Positions 14,291-23,410 of a stretch of 36,497 nt of DNA are shown here, one piece after another. The notes under the pieces were generated by a model that had not been told where the DNA came from, ran no database searches, and worked only from the letters and a program-made list of their open reading frames with translations. A program made the translations under genes and the position numbers. The stretch is from Bacteroidales bacterium UBA5342 (GTDB lineage Bacteria > Bacteroidota > Bacteroidia > Bacteroidales > UBA5342). The first letter of the stretch is position 1. Each line of letters starts with the position of its first letter. Location of the stretch: positions 42,780 to 79,276 of the forward strand of contig DHQI01000116.1 in assembly GCA_002408065.1 (NCBI GenBank), in the 5' to 3' direction.

Positions 14291-16354
14291 TTATTTAAGG
14301 TGTTTATCTAACCAATCTTTTACCGAACGTTGCCATACAATACCGTTTTGGGCACCCAATACCCAGTGATTCTCTTCCGGAAAGTTCAGATAAAGAGCAT
14401 CTAAACCTAAGATTTTAGCAGCATTGAAAGCTTGCATCCCTTGCGTGTCCGCAATACGGTAATCTTTACTGCCGTGAATCACCATAATAGGTGTATCCCA
14501 GTTTTGTATGAATTTATGAGGTGACTGAGCGTATGTTTTATATTTTGCGGCGTCGTTGTCGGTATCCCAGAAGTTACCCCCCATATCCCAATCCACAAAC
14601 CACATTTCTTCGGTTTCCAAGTACATCGATTCTGAATTGAAAATACCATCATGTGAAACAAAAGCTTTAAAACGACCTTCGTGATTACCGGCTAGCCAGA
14701 ACACTGAAAAACCGCCAAAGCTGGCACCAATAGCAGCCAAACGGTGTTGGTCTACATAGGGTTCTTTGGCAAAATGATCGATAGCACTTAGGTAATCGCG
14801 CATACATTGACCTCCGTAATCTTTTGAGATAGCCTCGTTCCATTCGCGTCCAAAGCCCGGCATACCACGGCGGTTTGGCGCTACTACAATGTAATCACCA
14901 GCAACAAAATTCTGAAAATTCCAACGCTTACTCCAGAATTGACTCAACGCTGATTGTGGGCCGCCTTGACAGTAGAGCAGGGTAGGATATTTCTTCGCCG
15001 GATCAAAATTTGGCGGCAAAATTAACCACACTAACATATCTTTGCCATCACTTGTTTTTATCCAATGTTCTTGCGTTTCGCCCATTGTTAACTGATCAAG
15101 AATGGGCTTATTGACTTCGGAGATGTTTTTAGCATTACTGCCGTCTATGTTAAGTGCAAAAATATCAGTCGGGTAGGCGTGCGCCTGACGTGTGGTGATT
15201 AGTTTGTTGTCTGCAACAGCAACAGAACGGTAATTACAGTTATCTGAAGCTACCAGCTCGGCTTTATCTGTAGCAATATTGTATTTGTAAACATTGTAAA
15301 GCCCGTGCCATACAGAGGTAAAATAGATGCTTTCGTCTGCCGCATCAAAGGACAAACTGTGAGGATTCATATCGTCGTTGTGGTAAAACGACACTTTTTT
15401 AGTGTCCCAGTTCATCATCGCTAAACGCACCACATCAGCTTCGTAACCATCGCGTTCCATACTTTCCCATACGAGTAGTTTTCCATCGTTTGAAAAAACC
15501 GGCGCATTATCGTAACCCATCATTCCTTCGGTCAGATTTTCTGTCGTTTGCTCATCGGTATCGTAAAGGTACATATCACTGTTGGTGGAGTAAGCATAGT
15601 CTACACCTATCTTTTTGCGGCTTACGTAGATGATACTTTTACTGTCCGGTGTCCAGATCACATCTTCCATTCCACCAAAAGGACGCAAAGGCGCTTCCCA
15701 AGGTTCACCTTTCATAATATCTTCGCCATCGCTCACTTTATCACCATAGCGAGTAACAAAAACGTGAGAGAATTTTCCATCCACATAATGATCCCAGTGA
15801 CGATACATCAGGTCAGTAATCTTTTTTACATTCGCTTTAGGCATATCGGCATAGGGCTGTGTTACTTGGGGATGTACAGTAACCTTTTGAATATAGACTA
15901 TTTTGCTCATATCCGGTGCATAACGAAAACCATCAATGCCTTCAGTGAAATCTGAAATTTGTGTTAGCTCAGACCCGTCTGGATTCATTTCCCACAATTG
16001 TCCTTTTTTCAGGAAAGCAATTTTCTGTCCGTCAGGTCGCCAACAAACATTGCCTTCGTTGTTTTCATTATCATAAGTCAACTGCATTTTATCCGAACCA
16101 TCAAGGTTCATCATAAAAACTTCCTTGTGGCTACGGTCATTCTCCACATCCGTCCAACTCACGGTATATAATATTTTAGAATGGTCCGGTGAAATATCAG
16201 CCAGACTTACGGTGCCAAAAGCCCAAAGGGTTTCAGGACTCATGCGTCCGTTAGTGACTTGGTGATCGAGATTGGTGTAGGTCTCTATCTTTTTTTCTGT
16301 TGGCGTACAAGCGGCCATAAGGATAATAATTAAGGGTAATACAAAATATTTCAT
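14291..16354 (-). CDS. S9-family (prolyl oligopeptidase) serine peptidase, lipoprotein
   Basis: 687 aa with a lipoprotein signal (LMAAC, Cys16). Residues of about 40-420 form a beta-propeller of WD40-like/TolB-like blades (repeated SPDHSK, RPDGQKIAF, TPDSKSIIY, SNDGKLLVW). The alpha/beta-hydrolase domain (about 430-687) carries Ser545 in GASFGGF, Asp631 in HGSKDYRI and His663 in EENHW. This is the dipeptidyl-peptidase/acylaminoacyl-peptidase branch of S9, which releases dipeptides or blocked residues from peptides admitted through the propeller. Exact specificity is not visible. With the nearby C1 aminopeptidase it suggests peptide use in the envelope. Confidence 0.93.
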   Translation of the reverse strand: MKYFVLPLIIILMAACTPTEKKIETYTNLDHQVTNGRMSPETLWAFGTVSLADISPDHSKILYTVSWTDVENDRSHKEVFMMNLDGSDKMQLTYDNENNEGNVCWRPDGQKIAFLKKGQLWEMNPDGSELTQISDFTEGIDGFRYAPDMSKIVYIQKVTVHPQVTQPYADMPKANVKKITDLMYRHWDHYVDGKFSHVFVTRYGDKVSDGEDIMKGEPWEAPLRPFGGMEDVIWTPDSKSIIYVSRKKIGVDYAYSTNSDMYLYDTDEQTTENLTEGMMGYDNAPVFSNDGKLLVWESMERDGYEADVVRLAMMNWDTKKVSFYHNDDMNPHSLSFDAADESIYFTSVWHGLYNVYKYNIATDKAELVASDNCNYRSVAVADNKLITTRQAHAYPTDIFALNIDGSNAKNISEVNKPILDQLTMGETQEHWIKTSDGKDMLVWLILPPNFDPAKKYPTLLYCQGGPQSALSQFWSKRWNFQNFVAGDYIVVAPNRRGMPGFGREWNEAISKDYGGQCMRDYLSAIDHFAKEPYVDQHRLAAIGASFGGFSVFWLAGNHEGRFKAFVSHDGIFNSESMYLETEEMWFVDWDMGGNFWDTDNDAAKYKTYAQSPHKFIQNWDTPIMVIHGSKDYRIADTQGMQAFNAAKILGLDALYLNFPEENHWVLGAQNGIVWQRSVKDWLDKHLK

Positions 16355-16494
16355 AATAGGTAATTGGGCTTAAAAAGGTGGTAGGGTTTCAGGGTTGTTG
16401 GGTGAAAGCTTGTTGGTTTAAAAAATGTGTATAAAAGCTAAAACCTTATAGATTTAACAATTTCTCACTCAAAAAGTTTTTCCACAACAAGGCC

Positions 16495-17265
16495 TCACTT
16501 CAATGCTGCATTAAACACTTCTGCCATACGGATTCCGGCTTTCTCTATCTGTGTATAAACTGTTTCAAGATATTTGTAAGGATAAGAATAATAGAACTTA
16601 CCGTCACCAACATTGGCATATATGTCATCTGCTATCACTTTGCTTTCGTTGAGCCATATTGCAGGGTCAGTAGTGTGTATCTTACCATCATCGGCTATGC
16701 TGTAGTATTCCGCAAAAGTCGCTAATTCAGAATACGAAAGTTTGGTATAATTAATCAAATCAGAATCCCATACGCGGTGAAGATTTGTCGATTGACCAAA
16801 CCATGTCACTTTAATATCATTGCCTCCCCGGTCTTCGGGACGGCCACAGTGCATTGGCTGGTGCATATCGGCTATAAAGTGCACTAAAAGTTTTAGGGCA
16901 ATGCAACGTTCTTCATCACCTTTATTTTTATCAGAAAGAATGGCCAGCTGCTCCTCGTAAGCATTATAGATAGAATACTTATTATCTTTTGCCATCTCAA
17001 AGGTTTCATCCTCTGTCATATTGATGTAATGAGGGATTTTTCCTAATGCTTTGAATTGGCCTTTATCGGATTTTACTTCGTCAGCCCAGTTGGCATAAAG
17101 AGGTAAATAGTCGCTTCCTAAGAGTTCGACAATCTCAGCTTTGGCTTTTTTGTCTAGGTTTTCGTAGGCTATCTCAGCTATGGCACGGTGACCTACGCTG
17201 CCCCATGCCAAGACTAATTGTGCCCAAACAGCTAAGAGTAAAGTAAAAATGATTCTGTTCTTCAT
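16495..17265 (-). CDS. Secreted S1/P1-type zinc nuclease
   Basis: 256 aa from the Met at 17265. The longer frame to 17400 is rejected because the -7 element lies at 17290. The signal peptide ends at ...LVLA so that the mature protein begins with Trp21, the N-terminal Zn ligand of this family. All nine expected ligands are present: Trp21, His26, Asp62, His79, His129, Asp133, His139, His163, Asp167, with spacing like nuclease P1. These trinuclear-zinc enzymes cleave single-stranded DNA and RNA and remove 3'-phosphates from nucleotides, so a role in extracellular nucleic-acid or phosphate scavenging is likely. Confidence 0.94.
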   Translation of the reverse strand: MKNRIIFTLLLAVWAQLVLAWGSVGHRAIAEIAYENLDKKAKAEIVELLGSDYLPLYANWADEVKSDKGQFKALGKIPHYINMTEDETFEMAKDNKYSIYNAYEEQLAILSDKNKGDEERCIALKLLVHFIADMHQPMHCGRPEDRGGNDIKVTWFGQSTNLHRVWDSDLINYTKLSYSELATFAEYYSIADDGKIHTTDPAIWLNESKVIADDIYANVGDGKFYYSYPYKYLETVYTQIEKAGIRMAEVFNAALK

Positions 17266-17653
17266 TGTATGAGTAATTTTTGTGTCGTACAAAAGTAAAT
17301 AAAAAAGTATAGCAGAGTAACGTTGAAGAGCAGAGATTCGCCGAGAAAGAATAGATTGTTGAGAGTTATGTCTTTCTATCGACGTGTTTAAGATCAGCAA
17401 TAATATTTTTTAATTTAACCTCTGTTTCATGACTTCATGCTTTGCGTCAGCCAGGCATTAATTGTGCTTGTGACAGGAATAAGACCTTAAGTCTAAAACT
17501 CAAGATTTTAATTCTGTAAGGTTATTAAACAGTAGAATTTAAAGTGCTTATGTGGTATTTGAAATGCAACAAATGGCATCTCTAAAACATGTCCTATTAG
17601 GTTAAACCGGGATAGTTACTTGTATATAAAATCGTATAGAACGTTTTAAACAA
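17266..17653. other. Gene-free stretch upstream of the nuclease gene
   Basis: Apart from the nuclease promoter and a CAGAGATTCGCCGAGA word near 17331 that recalls the dispersed repeats, I see no gene, terminator or RNA structure. Confidence 0.5.
17290..17297 (-). promoter_or_regulatory. -7 element of the S1/P1 nuclease gene
   Basis: TACTTTTG on the minus strand, 24 nt before the chosen start. No good -33 element was seen. Confidence 0.55.
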
Positions 17654-17749
17654 ATGACTTGCATATTAGTCGATGAAGAAGTGCTCTTAGCTAGGAATAA
17701 GTTGTTGCAGCTCAAAGACAGCACCAAAGTGATATCATCCGTTTATTGA
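17654..17749 (+). pseudogene. Probable remnant of a LytTR-type response regulator N-terminus
   Basis: A 31-codon frame beginning MTCILVDEEVLLARNKLLQL closely echoes the first strand and helix of LytR/AlgR-family receiver domains (consensus near MKCIIVDDEPLAR in Bacteroidota). One of the two acidic residues is kept, and there is an extra residue before LAR. It stops after KVISSVY, and no continuation of a receiver or LytTR DNA-binding domain is found downstream in any frame. I read it as a decayed fragment. A short chance frame is the alternative. Confidence 0.4.
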
Positions 17750-17813
17750 AAGCGTGTTTTTTGAACTTTAACCCCTGAAACTTGTTTACCTGCCAAACAT
17801 ATAACAAAGAAGA

Positions 17814-18263
17814 ATGAAAAAAGTATTACACTATTTTGAACGCAGTATTATTATGGTTCTTTTGGGCTTAATGGCTGTGGTGATTATGGTTTCTCTCTAC
17901 GAACTGGCCGTTTTAATATTCAAGGATATTTTCGATACCCGAACCAGTGCTACACATACGTTATTCTCAGAGAATAATATCTTGGAAATATTAAGCTTTA
18001 TTATGTTGGTGGTGATTAGCTTGGAGCTGTTTGAGACCATAAAACTTTACCTGGATCGTCACGTCATAAGTGCCGATTTTATCATTCTGGTAGCTTTGAC
18101 TGCAGTCGCCCGTAAAATCATTATTATGGATTATTCGCGTTATGAACCACTCATGATTATTGGTTTAGGACTGATTGTTATAGCTTTAGCTTTAGGTTAC
18201 TATTTTATTAAAAAAGCTGATCTTATGATACTGAAATCTAAAGAGGAAGAGGAGAAGGAATAA
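17814..18263 (+). CDS. PsiE-like membrane protein
   Basis: A 149-aa protein with four predicted membrane helices: about 12-34, 55-74, 84-102 and 110-133. A basic N-terminus and a strongly charged tail (KSKEEEEKE) suggest cytosolic ends. LELFETIKLYL, FIILVALTAVARKIIIMDYSRYEPLMII and the final helix match the phosphate-starvation-inducible PsiE family pattern. PsiE has no assigned biochemical function, and in E. coli it is induced by phosphate starvation. No Pho box can be judged here. The gene stands alone, convergent with the minus-strand cluster that begins at nadK. Confidence 0.8.
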   Translation: MKKVLHYFERSIIMVLLGLMAVVIMVSLYELAVLIFKDIFDTRTSATHTLFSENNILEILSFIMLVVISLELFETIKLYLDRHVISADFIILVALTAVARKIIIMDYSRYEPLMIIGLGLIVIALALGYYFIKKADLMILKSKEEEEKE

Positions 18264-18285
18264 AAGTAACAAATAAAAAAGTCCT

Positions 18286-18630
18286 TTAAACTCGAGTCAT
18301 TACAAAAATACCATCGACATCATCTTCGTCAGTGGAACAGCCTACTATTTGCCCTTTGCTGTTGATGGTACCCTGATAAGTTCCCGGTAAAAAGACGATT
18401 TTGCTACTTCCGTCTATAATTCTACATTCAAAACATTTAAGAATCATTATTTTACCTTTCAGCTTGCCGCTCAGTAAGCATTTTACTTTAAAAGTATCTT
18501 CGTTTTCAATACTTTCAGTGATTGTCATTGCACCAGATACCACCTGGCCATCCTGTTCTAGTGTCAGTTTGCCCTCATCACTTCCAAAACCAAAATCATC
18601 GTATATGTGCCATTCGCCGCTTAGGTTCAT
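18286..18630 (-). CDS. Small hypothetical protein
   Basis: 114 aa from the Met at 18630, 38 bp after the NAD kinase stop. A Met at 18696 would overlap nadK and is less likely. No signal peptide or membrane segment. The sequence alternates short strands (GEWHIYDDFG, GKLTLEQDGQVVSGAMTI, GKLKGKIMILKCFEC, GTYQGTINSKGQIVG), typical of a small beta-barrel such as a lipocalin-like fold. I do not recognise the family. It is probably co-transcribed with nadK, although a link in function is not evident. Confidence 0.65.
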   Translation of the reverse strand: MNLSGEWHIYDDFGFGSDEGKLTLEQDGQVVSGAMTITESIENEDTFKVKCLLSGKLKGKIMILKCFECRIIDGSSKIVFLPGTYQGTINSKGQIVGCSTDEDDVDGIFVMTRV

Positions 18631-18668
18631 CGTTTTTTGATATTCAGAATGTAGAGTGTTTTGGGTGA

Positions 18669-19535
18669 TTACAGCTCCCGTTTGTCTTTTCCCCACATTA
18701 GTTTCTCTCGTAAAGTGCTGTAGTAATCCTGCTCAGGATTTTTGACCACTTTTAGCTTATAAGGCGATGGTTTTATAACAATTTTTTCGCTGATGTCCAC
18801 AATCTCTGTCCGGGAATCTACTGACACCATGTAGTTGTCAGCACGGCTGGCTACCTCTATGCTTAATTCTACATCGTCGCGAATAATCAGTGGCCTAACC
18901 GTCAAGCTGTGTGGCGATATAGGTGTAATGATCAAGTTGTTGCACCCCGGGCTAACAATAGGACCGCCACAAGCCATAGAGTATGCCGTAGAACCTGTAG
19001 GGGTAGAAATGATAAGACCATCGGCCCAATAACTATTGATAAATTGACCATTAGCATAAAGCTTAACGACCAGCAGGGAAGAAGTATCACGTCTAAGCAC
19101 CGATATTTCATTAACAGCCAGATTGGCATCTTTGTGACAATTATTAGTGGATTGTAATTCCAACAAAGTGCGTTCTTCAAGCTTACATTTCTCTGTCACA
19201 AGTTTACTTAATGTACTTACCAAATCTTCGGCAGCAACATCGGCTAAAAAGCCCAGACGACCTGTGTTAACTCCCAGTACAGGAACATTATAAGGCGCCA
19301 CCATACGCGATAAACGGATAAAAGTACCATCGCCTCCAATACTTACCGAGAGACTGACATCTGAAAAATCGTAGTGTTTATTGAAAATGGTATGTGCGGC
19401 ATATTTTTCTTTTCGTCCTTCTACTAAGAACTTATGAATCAAAAGCTCGTGCTGATTTTGCTCACAATAGCTTATAAGCATATCGAGAGCTTCAAAGGTT
19501 TTTTCGCCGGGACGGCCAAAGGTTGCTATTGTCAT
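18669..19535 (-). CDS. nadK: NAD kinase
   Basis: 288 aa of the NAD kinase family. The GGDGT motif (residues 67-71) is followed by NTGRLGFL (90-97), the NE pair (142-143) that contacts the ribose, and the glycine-rich DGLIISTPTGSTAYSMACGGPIV segment that binds the nucleotide. It phosphorylates NAD+ to NADP+ using ATP (or polyphosphate in some bacteria) in the cytosol. It has its own promoter 77 bp upstream, so it need not be part of the methyltransferase transcript. Length and motif order are normal. Confidence 0.96.
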   Translation of the reverse strand: MTIATFGRPGEKTFEALDMLISYCEQNQHELLIHKFLVEGRKEKYAAHTIFNKHYDFSDVSLSVSIGGDGTFIRLSRMVAPYNVPVLGVNTGRLGFLADVAAEDLVSTLSKLVTEKCKLEERTLLELQSTNNCHKDANLAVNEISVLRRDTSSLLVVKLYANGQFINSYWADGLIISTPTGSTAYSMACGGPIVSPGCNNLIITPISPHSLTVRPLIIRDDVELSIEVASRADNYMVSVDSRTEIVDISEKIVIKPSPYKLKVVKNPEQDYYSTLREKLMWGKDKREL

Positions 19536-19611
19536 TTGCTTATTATTCTATAATTTGTATTCTTTTTCAATGAAACTATAGGCTCTGTTTTACTGCCATT
19601 TTTACATCCTG

Positions 19612-19642
19612 CAAAAATATGTGCAATTCTTTCACACATCAA
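19612..19642 (-). promoter_or_regulatory. Promoter of nadK
   Basis: On the minus strand TTG (19640-19642) and TATTTTTG (19612-19619) are 20 nt apart. The leader is about 70 nt. Confidence 0.65.
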
Positions 19643-19658
19643 GAGGATAAGTTCAGTT

Positions 19659-20813
19659 TTACGACCACTCCAAAAGCTCCAGATAATGCTTATCAAGGCC
19701 AATCAAAGATTTCAACCTTCGGATTTCTTCCATTTTTTCTGGAATAGGTTCACTTACATCCTTGACTTTAATGGCAGTAATGATAATATTCTTTGGGGTA
19801 TGCTCCGTGGCTATGAATTCAAATACCTGTGCTTTATAACCATAAGCTTCCAAAAACAATGCACGGATGGCATCAGTTGCAATCTCTGCCTGGCGTTCCT
19901 TTAAAATGCCAAAACGTGTAATAGCTTGTAATGCATTGTTTTTGTTCATGTCCTGACGCACTTGTTTGTGGCAGCAGGGTGAACAGATGATTACTTTGGC
20001 ATTGGAAGTAATCCCCCTGTAAATAGCATCATCTGTTGCCGTATTACAAGCGTGTAAGGCAACCAATACATCAAAATCAGGCAGCTCGACACTTTCAATA
20101 AATCCTTCTTTGAAGCTTAAGTTATCAAACGATGCTTTTTCTGCAATAGCATTACAATCGCGAACCAGTTGAGGACGCAGTTCTATACCAAGTACTGAGG
20201 CATCTATCTTAAGATTTGTGTTCAAGTAGTCGTAAAGCGAAAAAGTCAGGTAGCCTTTGCCAGCTCCCATATCTACTATGCTGAGCGATTTTTCATTCTT
20301 CAATTCTTTTAGAGCACCATCCACAATCTCAATATATTTATTGATTTGTCGGTATTTATCCTGCATGTCTTTACGCACTTTTCCGTCAGGACTTGTTACT
20401 TTCAGGGCTTGCAGATACACATTATTTTCTGTGCTGATCAGGCGTTTTTTGTTTTTATCATGACTTAAATCAGCAGCTTTTGTAATGGTCGCTTTTTTGA
20501 TATTGATTTTTTTCTTAGCCTTGGGGATAAAATGAATATCCTCTTGCGTAGTAAAAAGCAAGGCTTGCTTAAATTCACTCTCCATCAGGCGTGTTATTTC
20601 CTGTATACTTTCTTCTATTAGATAATTCTTAGTGACATCTTTTGTAGCATAACGGTAGACGAAGGACAAATGAAAGCCCTTTTTGAGCTGAACAGGTTTA
20701 ATCAAAACCTTTTGTGTGTCCTGTTGTTTATTTTGCTTGTCGCTAATGGTGAGTTTGATAAATGTCTTATTGTCAATATGATCCTTTAGTAGGAAAAGAA
20801 ATTCTGCATTCAT
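19659..20813 (-). CDS. Class I SAM-dependent methyltransferase
   Basis: 384 aa from the Met at 20813. This start matches the MN-x-EF opening of homologues as I remember them; the alternative ATG at 20894 overlaps the murF-alr stop by 11 bp. The N-terminal half (1-140) is a basic, mixed alpha/beta region with SFVYRYATKDVTKNY. The C-terminal half holds the Rossmann SAM site VDMGAGKGYLTF (180-191), then LVALHACNTATDDAIYRG and ICSPCCHKQ. The CC-H pattern resembles the Methyltransf_32/RRNAD1-like group. A tRNA or rRNA substrate is possible but not shown. It lies 70 bp downstream of murF-alr on the same strand. Confidence 0.82.
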   Translation of the reverse strand: MNAEFLFLLKDHIDNKTFIKLTISDKQNKQQDTQKVLIKPVQLKKGFHLSFVYRYATKDVTKNYLIEESIQEITRLMESEFKQALLFTTQEDIHFIPKAKKKINIKKATITKAADLSHDKNKKRLISTENNVYLQALKVTSPDGKVRKDMQDKYRQINKYIEIVDGALKELKNEKSLSIVDMGAGKGYLTFSLYDYLNTNLKIDASVLGIELRPQLVRDCNAIAEKASFDNLSFKEGFIESVELPDFDVLVALHACNTATDDAIYRGITSNAKVIICSPCCHKQVRQDMNKNNALQAITRFGILKERQAEIATDAIRALFLEAYGYKAQVFEFIATEHTPKNIIITAIKVKDVSEPIPEKMEEIRRLKSLIGLDKHYLELLEWS

Positions 20814-20883
20814 AGTTAGAGGTTCTTGTTTAATATTTTTCAGGGTAAGGGGGATCGGAAACTGCAAGCGTAGATGTCTTGTT

Positions 20884-23286
20884 TTATTCGACATATACCC
20901 GTTTAACCCGTTGAGAAATAGATGTTAATACTTCATAAGGAATAGTACCGGTAAGTTCTGCAAGTTTGGTAGCTGGTATTTCTTCACCCAGTAAAATGAC
21001 TTCATCGCCTTCCCGGGCATCTAATAGTGTCACATCTATCATCGAAAGATCCATACATATATTTCCAATAAACGGGGCTTTTTGTCCGTTAATAAGCACA
21101 TAACCGGTGCCGTTACCCAGCGAGCGGCGTATGCCGTCGGCATATCCGATAGGCAAGGTGGCAATGCGCGATTCCTGCTTGACTTTTCCTTTTCGGCCAT
21201 AACCCACCGTTTCTGAAGCAGGAATGGTGTGAATCTGTGAAATACTGGTTTTTAGCGTGGCAATATGTTGCATGTTTTGTCCGGTATGACTGATGCCATA
21301 CATACCGATGCCCAGACGTACCATATCATTCTGATGTTGTGTAAAACGCTCACTTCCGGCAGAATTCAGGATATGTTTAGTCAGCGAATAATTCAGTTTT
21401 TTCTCCAAAGTAGCAGCAATATTTTCAAATTCGCGAATCTGACGCATCGAGAAATGGTCCCATTGCTTTTCATCAGCGGCTGCCAGGTGTGAAAATACTG
21501 AAGCGGCCTTCAGAATTTCTTGATTTTTAAGAGTTTCTATAAGTTGATCTAAGTCCTTAGCCGAAAAACCTAAACGATGCATGCCCGTGTCAAACTTGAT
21601 ATGAATAGGGTAGGCCGTTTGTTTTTCGTTATCAGCAACCAAGCGAAAAGCATTTAATTCTGAAAAACTGTAAACTGCCGGTTCCAACTGATGACTAATC
21701 ATTACTTCAAAACTGTTGCGTTCCGGATTCATTACCACAATAGGGAGGGTGATGCCGTTGTTACGTAAGTCTACACCTTCGTCTGCTACAGCCACAGCCA
21801 AATAGTTACAGCCTTGCTGCTCCAGAGTACGGGCTATCTCCACCGCTCCGCTACCATAACCAAAGGCTTTTACCATTCCCATGATTTTGGTTTTAGGCTT
21901 TAAAAGACCTCTGAAGTAGTTAAAATTTTCGCGTAGAGCATTAAGGTCTATCTCCATAATGGTCTGATGACGGCGCTCTTCAAGCAAACGAATGATGCGC
22001 TCAAACTGGAAACTGCGCGCCCCTTTAAACAGAATCACCTCGTTTATGAATGATGCGGCATCAAAATTTTTAAGCAACTCTTCTGTGTCCTGATAGAATG
22101 TACTGTTTTTAAGAGGGAAAAAATTCGCAAGTTGCTTTATCTCCTTACCGACACCTATAAATCTATCCAAGCATTTATTGCTAAGCATAGCGGCTACTTC
22201 GCGGTACAATTCTTCGGGGGACATGCCACTTTGTTCTATGTCCGAAAGCACAATGCTTTTACGTGCTTGTTTGCTTTCAGACAATTGATCCAGAGAATCT
22301 AATGCAATGCCTAAAGAAAGTATATCACTGTTGTAAGCGTCGTTAATCAGTGTGCAATGATTAATTCCACGCTTTTGCTCCAGGCGCATAGCCACTGCTT
22401 CTAAAGTGCTGAGATCAATCTTAGCTGCATCAATACCGAGCTCTAATGCTGTTACCAAACAATGTCCAATATTTTCTACCGATGCGTCATCCTGAAAAGG
22501 AAAAGGGTAGAAGGCGGTAAATTGCCCCATTTGATAGAGCGATATACCCTTATTTTCTTTTTTTATAAAATAAGAAGCCTGGCTATCTTCTAAGCTCCAA
22601 GCGATGCAGCTCTTATCCGAAAAATGTGCTCTTATAAAATCTGCAACAATCTGGTTGTCTGACCTGTAAATGATACTTTCGCAGTTCTCAAACAAAAGAA
22701 GTTTTTCATCGAGTTTTTGCTCAATACTATCAAAATTCTCCTGATGTGCACTGCCTATATTGGTAAAAATTCCTATCTCAGGTGCTATAATGTTCGCTAG
22801 TTTTTGCATCTCACCTACTTGCGAAATGCCTGCTTCGATAATGGCTATGTGGCTCTTTAGCGGTATTTCCCACAAGGAGAGCGGTACGCCTATTTGGGAG
22901 TTGTAGCTTTTGGGCGAACGGTAGGTGTATTGCTGTTTGGAAAGGAGCTGAAAAAGCCACTCTTTAACCACCGTTTTGCCATTGCTTCCTGTCACCGCTA
23001 TCACTTTCCCTTTGTAACTTTCACGATGATAACGTGCTACTTGTTGAAGTAATTTCTTAGGATAACTACAAGGGATGAAGGTTGCTTTTAATTTTGAATG
23101 ATAATCTGTTGGAACCACAAAGTAACGGACTCCTTTGTCATATAATTCGGGTATAAAATCACTTCCATGACGACCATTTCCCGGCAGACAGAAAAAGAGT
23201 GTGCTTTCTGCATCACGCAGTTTACGGCTGTCAGTGAGCAAGTGTTTTATTTTTGAGAAATCAATATGAGGAGCATTTTTAATCAT
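20884..23286 (-). CDS. murF-alr: Bifunctional UDP-MurNAc-tripeptide:D-Ala-D-Ala ligase / alanine racemase
   Basis: An 800-aa fusion. The N-terminal MurF-like part (1-440) has the ATP loop VTGSNGKT (98-105), IEAGISQVGEM, FTNIGSAHQENF and NDAYNSD. The C-terminal alanine racemase (about 442-800) has the PLP lysine Lys473 in MVKAFGYGSG, the IKFDTGMHRLGF strand, MVRLGIGMYGI and the second Tyr in VGYGRKG. It racemises L-Ala to D-Ala and adds D-Ala-D-Ala to the muramyl tripeptide. This fusion is characteristic of Bacteroidota. In many such proteins the MurF half may be weakly active or inactive; GSNGKT is intact here. Confidence 0.95.
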   Translation of the reverse strand: MIKNAPHIDFSKIKHLLTDSRKLRDAESTLFFCLPGNGRHGSDFIPELYDKGVRYFVVPTDYHSKLKATFIPCSYPKKLLQQVARYHRESYKGKVIAVTGSNGKTVVKEWLFQLLSKQQYTYRSPKSYNSQIGVPLSLWEIPLKSHIAIIEAGISQVGEMQKLANIIAPEIGIFTNIGSAHQENFDSIEQKLDEKLLLFENCESIIYRSDNQIVADFIRAHFSDKSCIAWSLEDSQASYFIKKENKGISLYQMGQFTAFYPFPFQDDASVENIGHCLVTALELGIDAAKIDLSTLEAVAMRLEQKRGINHCTLINDAYNSDILSLGIALDSLDQLSESKQARKSIVLSDIEQSGMSPEELYREVAAMLSNKCLDRFIGVGKEIKQLANFFPLKNSTFYQDTEELLKNFDAASFINEVILFKGARSFQFERIIRLLEERRHQTIMEIDLNALRENFNYFRGLLKPKTKIMGMVKAFGYGSGAVEIARTLEQQGCNYLAVAVADEGVDLRNNGITLPIVVMNPERNSFEVMISHQLEPAVYSFSELNAFRLVADNEKQTAYPIHIKFDTGMHRLGFSAKDLDQLIETLKNQEILKAASVFSHLAAADEKQWDHFSMRQIREFENIAATLEKKLNYSLTKHILNSAGSERFTQHQNDMVRLGIGMYGISHTGQNMQHIATLKTSISQIHTIPASETVGYGRKGKVKQESRIATLPIGYADGIRRSLGNGTGYVLINGQKAPFIGNICMDLSMIDVTLLDAREGDEVILLGEEIPATKLAELTGTIPYEVLTSISQRVKRVYVE

Positions 23287-23338
23287 GGCGTTACTTGTTT
23301 TCTTTGCTTGGCCGTTTTATGTTTTGAATAATACTTCT

Positions 23339-23346
23339 CAAAATTA
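23339..23346 (-). promoter_or_regulatory. -7 element of murF-alr
   Basis: TAATTTTG on the minus strand, 52 nt before the ATG. It directly abuts the terminator of the upstream DUF2147 gene. Confidence 0.55.
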
Positions 23347-23348
23347 AT

Positions 23349-23380
23349 AAAAAAACGCCGAAAATAACTTCCCGGCGTTT
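23349..23380 (-). terminator. Rho-independent terminator of the DUF2147 gene
   Basis: On the minus strand AAACGCCG and CGGCGTTT form the stem around a 12-nt loop, followed by a run of T residues. Confidence 0.85.
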
Positions 23381-23410
23381 ATTTAAACAGTTTCACACTG
23401 TATTTTTCTA

